Shown: positions 7,526 to 17,124, numbered from the stretch's first letter. The stretch is 37,990 bases of DNA from Gemmatimonadaceae bacterium (GCA_025927495.1 JAICLH010000007.1:1-37990); one strand, 5' to 3'. Translations and numbers: made by a program. The notes: generated by a model from the sequence alone, not told the origin.

Positions 7526-9923
7526 ATTCCACGACCACCGTGTAGTCGACACCTTCCCATCGCTGATCCGCCGGCCAGAACAGCGTGAAGACGACGCTGT
7601 CACCGGCGCCGAGGCGCGTCGTGGGCAGGTCCGCGATGAACACGCCGAGTCCCGTCGCTTGTGTGGGCGTGTCGGTGGTGGTGCGCCAGTCATCTGCGCT
7701 CCAGTGCACCGTGGCCGGAGCGAGCACCTCGATGCGGAGCGTCCGGCCCTGCGGCAGACGCCTGCGCTTGAGGTTGAACCGCCATGCCGCGTACGCGGAC
7801 GGCGTGCGTTGCAGCACGTAGCGCTGTGCGGTGTACGACGGCGTATCGAACACGCGGCCGTCGGCGATCGAGCGGCAGAGCTTGATGTGTTCCGCGTGCG
7901 CCCACACGAGCGGCATGGCCGAGCCCGCGGGGCGTCCATTGAAGAGCTCGAGATCGGGGATGTCCGGCGCATCCCACGTCTGCTCGGGAATCATCCCCGT
8001 GCTGCTGGTGGATTTTTCCATGATGCGCAGCAGATCGATCGCGCGATCCGGGCGACCCGCGGCGAGCTCGTAGTGCGCGCGCTCGCCGGTGAGCAGCGGC
8101 CAGCAACGCCCAACGCCGCCGCCGTTATAGGGCGACCCGTCGTCGTACTCGCCGTACCGGTCGCCGGTGTAGCGCCGCCAGCCCGGGCCATATGGCAAGT
8201 CGCGCTTGAGCACCGCGTCGATCGCGCGCACCGTATTGACGATGCGGGGATCGTTGGCCGCGCGCAGCCCGAACCGGACTAACGCCAGCGCGTCGGGGCT
8301 CACCACCATACTCGACTCGGCGTCGATGTCGGGCAGTGTCATCTTGATGGGGACGAAGCCTTCTTTCGGCGACGCGGCCGTCGCGGCGGCGATGGGCGCG
8401 ATCCGCACGTAGTAGCCTTCGATGCCTAACTCTCGGGCGAGGTCTGTGTCGGTGGCGTACGTCCACCGCTCGATGTCATCGTTCCAGCCGTCCGCGGTCT
8501 CGCGCAGATAGCGCGCCACATCCATCTCCCCGTGCTGCTCGGCCAATTGTGCAGCCGAGAGCAGCGCCGCGATCTCGACGGCGAGCGTGAAGGGCGACAG
8601 CCCCGCGTTCTCCTCCCACCGGTCCTGCGGCGTGCCCGGTCCGCAGCGCGCGATAAACGCCGCCGCGCGCCTGACGACCGGCCAGACGCGTTCGAGGTCG
8701 GCGAGCGACATCTCGTCCTCTTGCTGCAGCAGGTCGACGAGGAGGATCGGGAACGCTGCTTCATCCAGCTGGACGCCGTTCCAGTACGGCACGCCATCCA
8801 GCCACATGTTCTGCGCCCAGTGTCCGTCGCTCTCCTGCGTCGTCGCGAGATAGTTGAGCACGCGGTGCGCGTCGGCCGTCGCGCCGGCGGCGAGCAGTCC
8901 ACCCGCGGCTTCGACGAGGTCGCGCGGCCAGACGAGGTGGTAGCCGCCGAGGTCGTTGTCGCCCTTGGCGAAGCCCCAGGGAATCGACATGCTCGCGATG
9001 ATGGCCGACGCGAATCGCTTCGATTCGTGCACGCGCAGCGCGGCGGCGCTCACGCCGCGCACCTTGGGGTCGCCCGGCATGCCGGTCTTGTTGATGGGGA
9101 GCGCGTGCTGCCACTGCTGCCAGCCGTGCACGTACGCCGCCTGGGTCCGCTCGTACCCATGGTAGAGCGCCGACCGCGCGGCGAACGCGGCCTTGGCGTC
9201 GTCGCGGCCGAAGCCTAACGCAAGCAGGAACTGGCCGTCGGAGGCGGCGAGGTCGATCTCGCCGGTGAGCGCGACGTTGCCGGAGTCCGCGAGGTCGTAC
9301 TGCCACGTCAGCGTCCTGTGCGCGTCGAGGTCCTGCCACCCGTCGGACACGCCCACGAAGCCGACGCTACGCGCGAGCCACGGCGCGCTGCACGCGAGCG
9401 CGAGTGCGTAGTCGGCGCGCCGCGCGAACAGCATCGGCACGCCCTTGTACTCGTCGAGCCACGCAATGTTTTCCGCGCCGCGGCAGCCCAGGTGTGGGGA
9501 GAGCAGCACGTACAGGTGGTAGTCGGCGAGCGCGCCGCGAAGCGGGACGAACGTCGTTTGCTGGAGCACCGCGTCGTGCCGGACCGATGACACGACGTGC
9601 TTGTCGATCCGGTAGCGCCCGTTCTCGCAGGTATTGCGTAGGCGAAAGGCGGGCACGCCCGGCGCGATGTGGGCGATCTCGTGCGTGGTGTGGCGTTTCT
9701 CTTCCGAGAAGAACTCTTGGCCGTCGGTGACGATCATTCCCATGTCGCGCGTGCACGGCATATCGACATCCGGGAAGTAGATCTCGTTGAAGATGCCGTG
9801 GCTGAGCGTGAACCAGACGTGGCTCGAACCGGTGGGCGAGGTGCCGACGCCGGACTTGGCGCTCGAGGTCCAGCGCGGCTCGATGCCCGGCGCACCGGGC
9901 GCCATGCGCCGATTATTGGTCAT
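7524..9923 (-). CDS. GH15-family glucoamylase / glucodextranase-type glycoside hydrolase
   Basis: Predicted inverting exo-acting alpha-glucosidase of family GH15 that releases glucose from the non-reducing ends of alpha-glucans. The start at 9923 (MTNNRRMAPGAPGIEPRW) is preferred to the upstream ATG at 9965; MAPGAPG at 9905 is another option. The N-terminal part is the beta-sandwich domain (PGAPGIEPRWTSSAKSGVGTS, HGIFNEIYFPDVD). The catalytic (alpha/alpha)6 domain shows DLGGYHLVWPRDLVEAAGG, ENAGLSPFTLAVEIAALL with the likely general acid, and GMIPEQTWD with the likely general base. A small C-terminal beta domain follows. No signal peptide is evident, so it may be cytoplasmic and act on glycogen or imported dextrins. 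Confidence 0.93.
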   Translation of the reverse strand: MTNNRRMAPGAPGIEPRWTSSAKSGVGTSPTGSSHVWFTLSHGIFNEIYFPDVDMPCTRDMGMIVTDGQEFFSEEKRHTTHEIAHIAPGVPAFRLRNTCENGRYRIDKHVVSSVRHDAVLQQTTFVPLRGALADYHLYVLLSPHLGCRGAENIAWLDEYKGVPMLFARRADYALALACSAPWLARSVGFVGVSDGWQDLDAHRTLTWQYDLADSGNVALTGEIDLAASDGQFLLALGFGRDDAKAAFAARSALYHGYERTQAAYVHGWQQWQHALPINKTGMPGDPKVRGVSAAALRVHESKRFASAIIASMSIPWGFAKGDNDLGGYHLVWPRDLVEAAGGLLAAGATADAHRVLNYLATTQESDGHWAQNMWLDGVPYWNGVQLDEAAFPILLVDLLQQEDEMSLADLERVWPVVRRAAAFIARCGPGTPQDRWEENAGLSPFTLAVEIAALLSAAQLAEQHGEMDVARYLRETADGWNDDIERWTYATDTDLARELGIEGYYVRIAPIAAATAASPKEGFVPIKMTLPDIDAESSMVVSPDALALVRFGLRAANDPRIVNTVRAIDAVLKRDLPYGPGWRRYTGDRYGEYDDGSPYNGGGVGRCWPLLTGERAHYELAAGRPDRAIDLLRIMEKSTSSTGMIPEQTWDAPDIPDLELFNGRPAGSAMPLVWAHAEHIKLCRSIADGRVFDTPSYTAQRYVLQRTPSAYAAWRFNLKRRRLPQGRTLRIEVLAPATVHWSADDWRTTTDTPTQATGLGVFIADLPTTRLGAGDSVVFTLFWPADQRWEGVDYTVVVE

Positions 9924-10055
9924 GGAATGGGTGGAAAAAGTGATTGCGAAATGTATGCGTCGCACCCGACCGGTGCACTCGCGCGCCTTGACCTAACGGA
10001 GTCAGCGGAGAAGATTCCTCGCGTCACGACAGCGTCCCCGGCTGGAGGATGATCG

Positions 10056-10412
10056 ATGAAGCGTTTCACGCTCGCAATCGGCATCGCCGTAGCGGCCGCC
10101 TGCTCGGCGGGCCTGGCAGGCTGCACGCATCATGCGCCGTCGGAGCAGCAGGACAAGGGCGCGCCGGCGTTCGTCACGCTCCAGAACGTGCTGCCGAACG
10201 CGTATCAGCTGTACATCACGGACGGCAACCGGCGGCTCGACGTCGGCAACGTGGCCCCGCTCCAAACGGTGCAGATCAAGGTGCCGGCCGAGCTGGTGTA
10301 TCCGGGCGCGCGCCTGGCGTTGCTCGCGCAGCCGACGCTCTCGGGGCGCAACTTGACGGTGCCATTCACGATTCATCCTGGCGCCACGGTTCGCCTGATG
10401 CTCGGCCGTTAG
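10056..10412 (+). CDS. Small predicted lipoprotein, unknown function
   Basis: The 118-residue product has a basic N-terminus (MKRF), a hydrophobic stretch and a lipobox LAGC ending at about residue 23, so it is predicted to be a membrane-anchored lipoprotein. The mature part (TLQNVLPNAYQLYITDG, NVAPLQTVQIKVPAEL, FTIHPGATVRLML) looks like a small beta-rich domain; no family is recognised. CTGGAGG before ATG 10056 is a good ribosome binding site. It is divergent from the glucoamylase gene, with about 130 bp between them for two promoters. The TAG stop lies inside a copy of the GTTAGGC motif. Confidence 0.8.
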   Translation: MKRFTLAIGIAVAAACSAGLAGCTHHAPSEQQDKGAPAFVTLQNVLPNAYQLYITDGNRRLDVGNVAPLQTVQIKVPAELVYPGARLALLAQPTLSGRNLTVPFTIHPGATVRLMLGR

Positions 10413-10813
10413 GCAGGGCGAAGGCCATCGCGGCCACGGGCCGTCGCACGATTCACGGGATCATCGGAGAGTAGATGCCTACAAAGTAGGTGATGACTCC
10501 CTGATGGCTGCCGAGCCGTTGCTCGCGCGTCCATAACATTCTCCTGACATAGCGCGTCACACTCGCGCGCCGATCGCACGCTCGGGGTCATAGCTTCGGC
10601 CGAGCCCGCCTCGGCGTTTGTCAAGGCCGCGTCAAGTTCGTGTGAATCCTGCCGGCGGCGTGCTACCCGCGCGCGGGCCCCGCTCCATCATTTCCCTTCG
10701 TGCCGGGCGGTTTCCGCCCCGCCTAACGTGCCACTGGCGGCGCCAACCCGTGCGTTGACGTCACCGCCCGTGTGTGATCACCACACCCCGAGCGACTGGG
10801 AATAGGAGGCAGC
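10413..10813. other. Intergenic region upstream of the SusC-like gene
   Basis: About 400 bp without a convincing ORF. It holds the palindrome at 10478-10490 and an isolated GCCTAAC motif at 10721. TTGACG near 10754 is a possible -35 element, but no good -10 lies at the right distance. The ribosome binding site AGGAGG lies just before ATG 10814. Confidence 0.6.
10466..10500. promoter_or_regulatory. Palindrome CCTAC-AAA-GTAGG, copy 1
   Basis: The perfect core CCTACAAAGTAGG is at 10478-10490, with weaker outer pairing (GGAG at 10466, CTCC at 10500). The same core occurs at 17955-17967 and 25197-25209. No T tract follows, so a rho-independent terminator is unlikely. A protein-binding operator or a small hairpin element is more plausible. 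Confidence 0.6.
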
Positions 10814-13800
10814 ATGGACGCTCGATTTCGTCATGCCTTGATCGCAGCAGCGGCACTTGCGCTCATGCCCACCGTCCTCGCGGCCCAAGACGTCCTCACG
10901 GGCCACGTGACCGGTGAGGGCGGGGCCCCGCTGCCAAACGCCACGGTGTACATCCAAAACACCCGACTCGGCGGCATCGCCGGGAGCGACGGTGCCTACC
11001 GCATTGTTCTTCCCGCTGGCGAAGCCGGCCAAACCGTGACCGTCCTCGCGCGTCTCATCGGCTATCGCGAGCGCTCCGCGGTGGTCAAGCTCACGAGCGG
11101 CACCAACACCGTCGACATCGCGCTCGAGGTCGCGCCCGTGCAGTTGCAGGGTGTGATCACCGTCGCCGAAGGCCAGCAGGTCAAGAAGAGCCAGCTCGGC
11201 ACCTCGGCGCAAGCCGTGAGCAACGAGAATCTCACGCAGGCGCCCAACAACAACTTCGTCGAACAGCTAGGCGCGAAGGTGTCCGGCGTTGAAGTCACAT
11301 CACCCGGGACGCAGGGCGGCTCCGTCGCGATCCGTATTCGCGGCTCCAACTCGATCACCGGCAACAACCAGCCGCTCTATGTGATCGACGGCGTTCCGTT
11401 GCCCACGCGTGACCGCGGCTCCGATGCCAACGGCGGATGGGACTACGGCAGTACCATCAGCGACTTGAACGCCGACGACATCCAGTCGGTCACGGTACTC
11501 AAGGGGCCTAACGCAGCAGCGCTCTACGGCGCCGCCGCGGCCAACGGCGCAATCATCATCGTCACCAAACATGGCGCCAATACCGACGGCAAGATCCAGA
11601 CGCGCCTCAACACCAGCTACTCGTTCGACAAGGTCGGCGTCCTGCCAGACTTCCAGAACTTGTACGGTCAGGGTGCCGGCGGCCAGTTCAGCTACGTCGA
11701 CGGGTTAGGCGATGGAGTGCAGGACGGCAACGACCAGAGTTTCGGTCCCCGGCTCGATGGACGGCCCATCGACCAATTCACCGGTCCGCAGCAGCCGTGG
11801 GTCGCGCATCCGGACAACGTCTCGTCGTTCTTCAACACCGGTGGAACCTTCGAGGCCAATCTGGCCGTCGATGGCGGCAGCGAGAAGTCGAACGCCCGGA
11901 TGGCCGTCGGCGTCCAGAATCAGAGCGGCATCGTCCCCAACAACTACTTCCACAAGTGGACGAGCTCCCTCGCCGGCAACCTCAAGATCGGCGATCGGCT
12001 CACGACGTCCGCGAGCCTCGAGTTCCTTCGCAACAACGGCCTCAATCGCGCCGGCGTCGGCTACAACGCCGGCATTCTCGAGGGCCTTGATGTGTGGTTC
12101 GGGCGCCAGGTCGACATGAATGCGCTCCGCGCGCACTACATGGACTTCAACCAGTTCGGCAACCGCTACAACTGGAACAGCAACTACCACAGCAATCCGT
12201 TCTTTCTGCAATACATGAATCCCGAAGAGGACACGCGCAATCAGTACATCGGTGCCGTGACCGCGACCTATCAGATCAACGACTGGCTGACCGCCACCGG
12301 CCGTGCGGGCGGCGACATCTTCAGCACGCAATCGCAGCAGGACGTGAATTCGCAGAACGTCAGCTGGGCCGGCGCCGGACTCGCGGACCTGACCTTCCCC
12401 GGTGCGTTCTCGCTCTACAACGACAACCAGACGGACTACACGACCACGGCGCTGCTCAACGCCCAGAAGAACGTCACGAGCAAGCTGCAGCTCAGCGGAC
12501 TCATCGCGGCGGCAGAGCGGCAAGAGTCATATCACAGAACGCAGCAGTCCACGCAGGGGATTACCGAAGCCGGCATCTACAACCTGAGCAACGCCGCCAT
12601 CGCGCCGACGCTCGACCAGTACGACGAGAAGGAGCAAACCAACAGCGTGTTCGGATCGGCGTCGTTCACATGGGATGGCTGGTGGACCGTGGAAGGCACG
12701 GCGCGCAACGACTGGTCGTCCACGCTGCCCAAGGGCAAGAACTCGTACTTCTACCCGTCGGTCAACACGTCGCTCGTCCTAACGGACGCGCTTCCTTCGC
12801 TCAAGTCGAACGTCATCAACTACCTCAAGCTGCGCGGCTCCATCGCCAAGGTCGGCAACACTGCGCCGGCGTACTCGCTGCTCACGGTGTTCGACGGCCA
12901 GTCGACGAAATTCGGCGCCTCGCCGCTCTACTCGGCAGACGACGCGTTCGCGAACGCCGATCTCAAGCCGGAGATCACGCGGTCCAACGAGGTGGGCTTC
13001 GAGTTAGGCCTGTTCGGCGATCGCGCGAGCATCGATGCGTCGTACTACTCGCGCGCCACGACAAATCAGATTATCGACATCCCGATTTCGCCGACCACCG
13101 GCTATCAGAAGAAGTGGATCAACGCGGGCAAGATCAGCAACAAGGGCTTTGACGCCTCCCTCAACGTGACCCCGGTTCGTGCGTTCGGCGGCAACTTCGA
13201 GTGGAACACGACGTTCAACGTCGCCAAGAACAACAGCCGCGTCGACGCGCTCACGAATGGCGTCGAGACGATCGTCCTCGGCAGCTCGTGGTACCTCAAC
13301 GAGGAGGCGCGCAAGGGCGAGCCGTACGGCGCACTGTACGGCTACGCCTTCCTGCGTGACCCTGCGACCCATCAGCTGCTCCTCCACGACGGATTGCCGC
13401 AGCTCGGTCCCCAGAAGGTGCTCGGCACCGTGCAGCCCGATTGGACCGGCGGATGGAACAACGAGTTCCGGTACAAGCGGCTCACGCTGTCTGCGCTCCT
13501 CGACATCCACGAAGGCGGCTCGATCTTCAGCATCACGAACTTCTTCGGCCAATACACCGGCGTGCTCGCGTCCACCGTCCACGGACGCGAGAAGGACTGG
13601 AATGATCCCGGTCTCGTGATCAAGGGCATCGACGACGCGACGGGTCAGCCGAACACGACCGTGGTGACCGCTGAGGAGTATTACCAGAGCTTGTTCCCGA
13701 TCCACGAGCCGTTCATTTACAAGGACAGCTACCTCAAGCTCCGCGAGATCCGGCTCGGCTTCGACGTGCCGCCTAACATTGTCAGCTTCATGCATGCGTC

Positions 13801-13963
13801 GCAGCTGCAGATCGCGCTGTACGGCCGCAACCTGTGGACCAGCACGAACGTCCCGAACATCGATCCTGAATTCTCCACGCAGACGGGGAACTTCCAGGGC
13901 GTCGAGTTCGCCTCGCTGGCGAATCCGAAGTCGTTCGGTATCCAGCTCCAGGTCACGCCGTAA
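10814..13963 (+). CDS. SusC/RagA-type TonB-linked outer membrane protein
   Basis: Outer-membrane TonB-dependent transporter of the SusC/RagA class, which takes up glycan or peptide fragments with a SusD partner. AGGAGG precedes ATG 10814. Residues 1-24 are a signal peptide ending in VLAAQ. A carboxypeptidase-regulatory-like beta domain follows (LTGHVTGEGGAPLPNATVYIQ). The plug domain runs over about residues 130-255 (IRIRGSNSITGNNQPLYVIDGVPL, VTVLKGPNAAALYGAAAANGAIIIVTK), then a long beta-barrel ends in FGIQLQVTP. The length of 1049 residues is normal. The SusD-like gene starts 23 bp after the stop, and the adjacency supports a working pair; the substrate cannot be read from sequence. Confidence 0.95.
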   Translation: MDARFRHALIAAAALALMPTVLAAQDVLTGHVTGEGGAPLPNATVYIQNTRLGGIAGSDGAYRIVLPAGEAGQTVTVLARLIGYRERSAVVKLTSGTNTVDIALEVAPVQLQGVITVAEGQQVKKSQLGTSAQAVSNENLTQAPNNNFVEQLGAKVSGVEVTSPGTQGGSVAIRIRGSNSITGNNQPLYVIDGVPLPTRDRGSDANGGWDYGSTISDLNADDIQSVTVLKGPNAAALYGAAAANGAIIIVTKHGANTDGKIQTRLNTSYSFDKVGVLPDFQNLYGQGAGGQFSYVDGLGDGVQDGNDQSFGPRLDGRPIDQFTGPQQPWVAHPDNVSSFFNTGGTFEANLAVDGGSEKSNARMAVGVQNQSGIVPNNYFHKWTSSLAGNLKIGDRLTTSASLEFLRNNGLNRAGVGYNAGILEGLDVWFGRQVDMNALRAHYMDFNQFGNRYNWNSNYHSNPFFLQYMNPEEDTRNQYIGAVTATYQINDWLTATGRAGGDIFSTQSQQDVNSQNVSWAGAGLADLTFPGAFSLYNDNQTDYTTTALLNAQKNVTSKLQLSGLIAAAERQESYHRTQQSTQGITEAGIYNLSNAAIAPTLDQYDEKEQTNSVFGSASFTWDGWWTVEGTARNDWSSTLPKGKNSYFYPSVNTSLVLTDALPSLKSNVINYLKLRGSIAKVGNTAPAYSLLTVFDGQSTKFGASPLYSADDAFANADLKPEITRSNEVGFELGLFGDRASIDASYYSRATTNQIIDIPISPTTGYQKKWINAGKISNKGFDASLNVTPVRAFGGNFEWNTTFNVAKNNSRVDALTNGVETIVLGSSWYLNEEARKGEPYGALYGYAFLRDPATHQLLLHDGLPQLGPQKVLGTVQPDWTGGWNNEFRYKRLTLSALLDIHEGGSIFSITNFFGQYTGVLASTVHGREKDWNDPGLVIKGIDDATGQPNTTVVTAEEYYQSLFPIHEPFIYKDSYLKLREIRLGFDVPPNIVSFMHASQLQIALYGRNLWTSTNVPNIDPEFSTQTGNFQGVEFASLANPKSFGIQLQVTP

Positions 13964-13986
13964 CGCACACCAACGGAGAGCGAACC

Positions 13987-15561
13987 ATGCAGAAGCGATT
14001 CATCTCGTCGGTTGGTGGGTGCATGCTGGTGCTTGCCGCGCTGGCCTGTAACACCAAGAACATCACCGACATCAACACCGACCCCAACACCCCGGTCGAC
14101 GCACCCGCGGGTGCGCTGTTCACGAACGCGGCCATCACGGCCGCGCACTGGGTGGGCAACGGACGCGATCTGCGCGCCACGGAGTTCGTTGCGCAGCACC
14201 TTGCCGAAGTGCAGTACCCGGACGAAGACCGCTACAGCCGCCTGCAGGGGCCGAGCACGACATCGTACTTCGACGATGCGTACTTCCAGGAACTGCAGGA
14301 CCTGCGGAAGGTGATTCAAAAAGGACAATCCGAGACGAATCCGGCGATCTGGGGACCGGCCACCGTCCTTCAGATCTGGACGTTCGAGAACCTCACCGAT
14401 ATCTGGGGCGACATCCCGTATTCGCAGGCGTTAGGCGCAGACTCGACCGGCGGCACGCTCACGCCGGTGTACGACAAGCAGCAGGACATCTATACGTCGT
14501 TCTTCGCGCGGCTCGCCGACGCCGTGACAGCGATGGAGGCCACCGACTCCAGCGGACTCGGCTCCGCCGATCCGTTGTACGGCGGCGACGTCAAGAAGTG
14601 GGTCAAGTTCGCCAATTCGCTCCGGGCACGCCTCGCGATGCACATCGTGAACGTCGACCCGGCGACGGCCAACACGCAGCTCACGGCGGCACTATCCGAC
14701 CCAGGCGGCGTGTTCACCAGCAACGATGACAACGCGAAGATCGTGTGGCCAGGCGACGGAGTATACGACAACCCGTGGGCCGACAACTTCAAGACCCGCG
14801 ACGACCACCGCATGTCGAAGACGCTGATGGATCAAATGGTGCCGTACGACGATCCCCGTGTGGCGATTTACGCGCAGCCTGTCCTCGATTCCACGATCTT
14901 CCCGAACGGCTACGGCGGCATGCCGAACGGACTGAACGCCGACACCGCCGGGACGTGGTTCAACGTCGCCTCACGCCCGGGCCTGGTCTTCTATCCCGGC
15001 GCCACGTCGTACGGACCGTTCGGTGATGGGTCCGGTCTCCGGTGGCCATCATTCATCATGACGTACGCCGAGGTCATGTTCATCAAGGCAGAGGCGGCGC
15101 AGCGAAGCATGGGCGGTCTCGCACCGGGGGAAGCGGCCACCGACTACTACGCCGGCATCCAGGCATCGATGGATCAGTGGGGCGTGACCGATGAAGCCGC
15201 CGTCACTGCGTTCGAGGGCAAGCCCGGTATCGCGTACACGCCGGGGATTCCCGCCGGGCTCGACCAGATCGCGATCCAGAAGTACGTCGCGTTCTATAGC
15301 GATGGCACCCAGGCATGGGTCGACTGGCGCCGCACGTGCCAACCGGCCACGCTGCACGCGGGGCCTAACGCAATCGTGGATTTCGTCCCGCGCCGCTTTG
15401 AATACTCGCAGACGGAATACTCGGTGAACGCGGCCAACGTGAACGCGGCGCTCGCGCAGATGGGTGGGTCGGATGACTTTGCGACCCGCATGTGGTGGGA
15501 CTCCAATCCCACGGCCGCGCCGACGCACACCTCGGGTTGCAACGAACCGACCGGACCGTAA
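13987..15561 (+). CDS. SusD/RagB-type outer membrane lipoprotein
   Basis: Surface lipoprotein that captures substrate for the SusC-like channel encoded just upstream. ATG 13987 follows CGGAGAGCG. Residues 1-20 are a lipoprotein signal ending in LAALACN. The block NITDINTDPNTPVDAPAGALFTNA and the later TFENLTDIWGDIPYSQAL are typical of the SusD-like group found in many Bacteroidota and Gemmatimonadota. An internal segment KWVKFANSLRARLAMHI belongs to the TPR-like helical core, and the C-terminal part includes FIMTYAEVMFIKAEAA. The length of 524 residues is normal. Probably co-transcribed with the SusC-like gene. Confidence 0.94.
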   Translation: MQKRFISSVGGCMLVLAALACNTKNITDINTDPNTPVDAPAGALFTNAAITAAHWVGNGRDLRATEFVAQHLAEVQYPDEDRYSRLQGPSTTSYFDDAYFQELQDLRKVIQKGQSETNPAIWGPATVLQIWTFENLTDIWGDIPYSQALGADSTGGTLTPVYDKQQDIYTSFFARLADAVTAMEATDSSGLGSADPLYGGDVKKWVKFANSLRARLAMHIVNVDPATANTQLTAALSDPGGVFTSNDDNAKIVWPGDGVYDNPWADNFKTRDDHRMSKTLMDQMVPYDDPRVAIYAQPVLDSTIFPNGYGGMPNGLNADTAGTWFNVASRPGLVFYPGATSYGPFGDGSGLRWPSFIMTYAEVMFIKAEAAQRSMGGLAPGEAATDYYAGIQASMDQWGVTDEAAVTAFEGKPGIAYTPGIPAGLDQIAIQKYVAFYSDGTQAWVDWRRTCQPATLHAGPNAIVDFVPRRFEYSQTEYSVNAANVNAALAQMGGSDDFATRMWWDSNPTAAPTHTSGCNEPTGP

Positions 15562-15572
15562 GACGAGAGGGG

Positions 15573-15605
15573 AGCGCGCGCTGCGCACGCGCGCCAGCGC
15601 GCGCT
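15573..15605. terminator. GC-rich hairpin between convergent genes
   Basis: Arms AGCGCGCGCTG (15573-15583) and CAGCGCGCGCT (15595-15605) form an 11-bp perfect stem with an 11-nt loop. It sits between the SusD-like stop and the 3' end of the convergent lipoprotein gene. It lacks a T tract, so termination is plausible but not proven. Confidence 0.5.
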
Positions 15606-15618
15606 TCCCGCTCCAGCG

Positions 15619-16059
15619 TTAGTCCGAAGTGCGGACGAAGATCAGAATGACGCCGTACGGGCTGCTCTGATATCCGCCCCGCGGCTGCCCGTTCGGATAG
15701 ATCTCCACGCGCTCCAGATCGTGCACATTCATCATGTCGAGCACGCAGGTGTTGTTGGCCCGCTGGCCATCCACGTAGATCGCCGGATTCGATGACGTCG
15801 TGATCGTGGAACGCCCGCGGAGAAACACGTCGGGACACGGCGTGTTGTCGATGATCTGAGCGGATGGCACGCGCGCCTTGATCAGGTCGAGGAGCGAGCG
15901 GCTCTGCTTCTGCAAGACCGCGCTGGTGAGAATCGTGACGCCACCGGAGGTCTGCACATCCGGCGACGACACCGCCGTCTCCGGCGCCCGATGCGCCGCG
16001 CACGCACACACCAGCGCCACGCCTAACGCGCCCGCCACGCTCCGCACCGAGCCAGCCAT
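15619..16059 (-). CDS. Stand-alone TonB-plug-like lipoprotein
   Basis: The 146-residue exported protein has a signal sequence and probable lipobox (ALVCAC, cysteine near residue 20). The mature part reads like a compact TonB-receptor plug domain without a barrel: LLDLIKARVPSAQIID, VFLRGRSTITTSSNPAIYVDGQRA, MMNVHDLERVEIYPNG and SPYGVILIFVRTSD match the order of plug motifs. ATG 16059 is preceded by GGAGG. It faces the SusCD genes convergently. The function is unknown; it may interact with TonB or transporters, or form part of the periplasmic face of a surface complex. The domain likeness is judged by eye. Confidence 0.8.
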   Translation of the reverse strand: MAGSVRSVAGALGVALVCACAAHRAPETAVSSPDVQTSGGVTILTSAVLQKQSRSLLDLIKARVPSAQIIDNTPCPDVFLRGRSTITTSSNPAIYVDGQRANNTCVLDMMNVHDLERVEIYPNGQPRGGYQSSPYGVILIFVRTSD

Positions 16060-16107
16060 GTGACCTCCGCGGCATCGTCGCCGAGCAAAGGAGTACTGCG
16101 ATGAGCC

Positions 16108-16806
16108 TCAGGCCTGCAGGCGGTACCCGGTTTTGCGCACCGTCAGGATGTGCCGCGGCACGGCAGGATCACGCTCGAGCTTCCCGCGCAGGTTGGCCAC
16201 GTGCGTGTCGAGCGTGCGGCTCACGACGTCGGACTCGTAGCCCCACACTTCCTTGAGGAGCTCGACGCGCGCCGCCGCGGCACCGTCCCGGCGGATGAGC
16301 GCCAATAACAACTCCAGCTCGAGCGGCGCGAGCTGCACCGGCGCTCCCGAGCGCCGCACCTCGCGCGTCGCGGCGTTCACCTCGACGTCGCCAAAACGGT
16401 AGCGAAACGGCTGGGCGCCGTGCTCGTTCGCGCGCCGCGCGCGTGTGCGCTCGATGAGCCCATCCACGCGCGCCAGCAATTCCGATGCGCCAATCGGCCG
16501 CACCGCATGCTGGTCCGCGCCTAACCGAAAGGCCTGCACCCGGTCCGCCTCGCGCCACTCGGTGCTCAACGCGATCACCGGAACCTCGTTGTGCTCCTCG
16601 CGCAGCTCGCGCAAAAACTGGAAGCCCGTCGTCCGCGGCAACGCGAGATCGACCACCACCAGATCCGTGCGCGGAAGCGAGCGCACGCGCTCCATCGCCG
16701 TCTCGACACTGCCGGCGGCCTCGACCGAATGTCCTCCCGTTGCCAGCGTCCTCACCAGCCAATCGGATGCTGTGCGATCCTCTTCGATCACGAGCACCAT
16801 CGTCAT
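16108..16806 (-). CDS. OmpR/PhoB-type response regulator, atypical receiver
   Basis: DNA-binding response regulator of 232 residues. ATG 16806 (MTMVLVIEEDRTASDW) is preferred because AGAGGTGG precedes it; the longer ORF start lacks such a site. The receiver domain, residues 1-115, keeps the acidic pocket (IEEDR), the probable phospho-acceptor in VVVDLALPRTTG and the ALST switch residue. The conserved lysine before proline is arginine (AVRPIG), so phosphorylation may be weak or absent. The C-terminal winged helix (about residues 135-230) shows LAPLELELLLALIRR, SRTLDTHVANLRGKLE and ILTVRKTGYRL. No histidine kinase gene is adjacent, so it is an orphan here. Confidence 0.92.
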   Translation of the reverse strand: MTMVLVIEEDRTASDWLVRTLATGGHSVEAAGSVETAMERVRSLPRTDLVVVDLALPRTTGFQFLRELREEHNEVPVIALSTEWREADRVQAFRLGADQHAVRPIGASELLARVDGLIERTRARRANEHGAQPFRYRFGDVEVNAATREVRRSGAPVQLAPLELELLLALIRRDGAAAARVELLKEVWGYESDVVSRTLDTHVANLRGKLERDPAVPRHILTVRKTGYRLQA

Positions 16807-17124
16807 GCTGCCACCTCTGGGCACCGTACTCACGCGTCAACGCGCAGGTGTGGTCTGCCGTACCGAAGAACACCTTCGCCCCGCTCAAAGCGATGTTCAC
16901 CAGCCTCGGCGCACCAAGATAAGCTTATGCCAGAATTTTGCGAGGAGTCCGCCATAGAAACGATGACCAACCTCTGACATGGCAGAGCCCGTCAACGGAT
17001 CGGCCTGTCATCTCCCAGCCGAACGCAGAGCGACGATCACCAACCTGTCGCTTGACACGGCACCGGGGATCGCTCACCATCGGGTCCCCTTTGGGCTTCT
17101 ATTTTCTCCTTCGCTGGAGGTCCT
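16807..17124. other. Divergent intergenic region with possible promoter signals
   Basis: 318 bp between the response regulator start and the VOC gene start, with no convincing ORF. TTGACA at 17052-17057 is a good -35 match for the VOC gene, but the hexamer 17 bp on (CACCAT) is a weak -10. ATAAGCTTAT at 16919-16928 is a perfect 10-bp palindrome and could be an operator. Confidence 0.4.
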
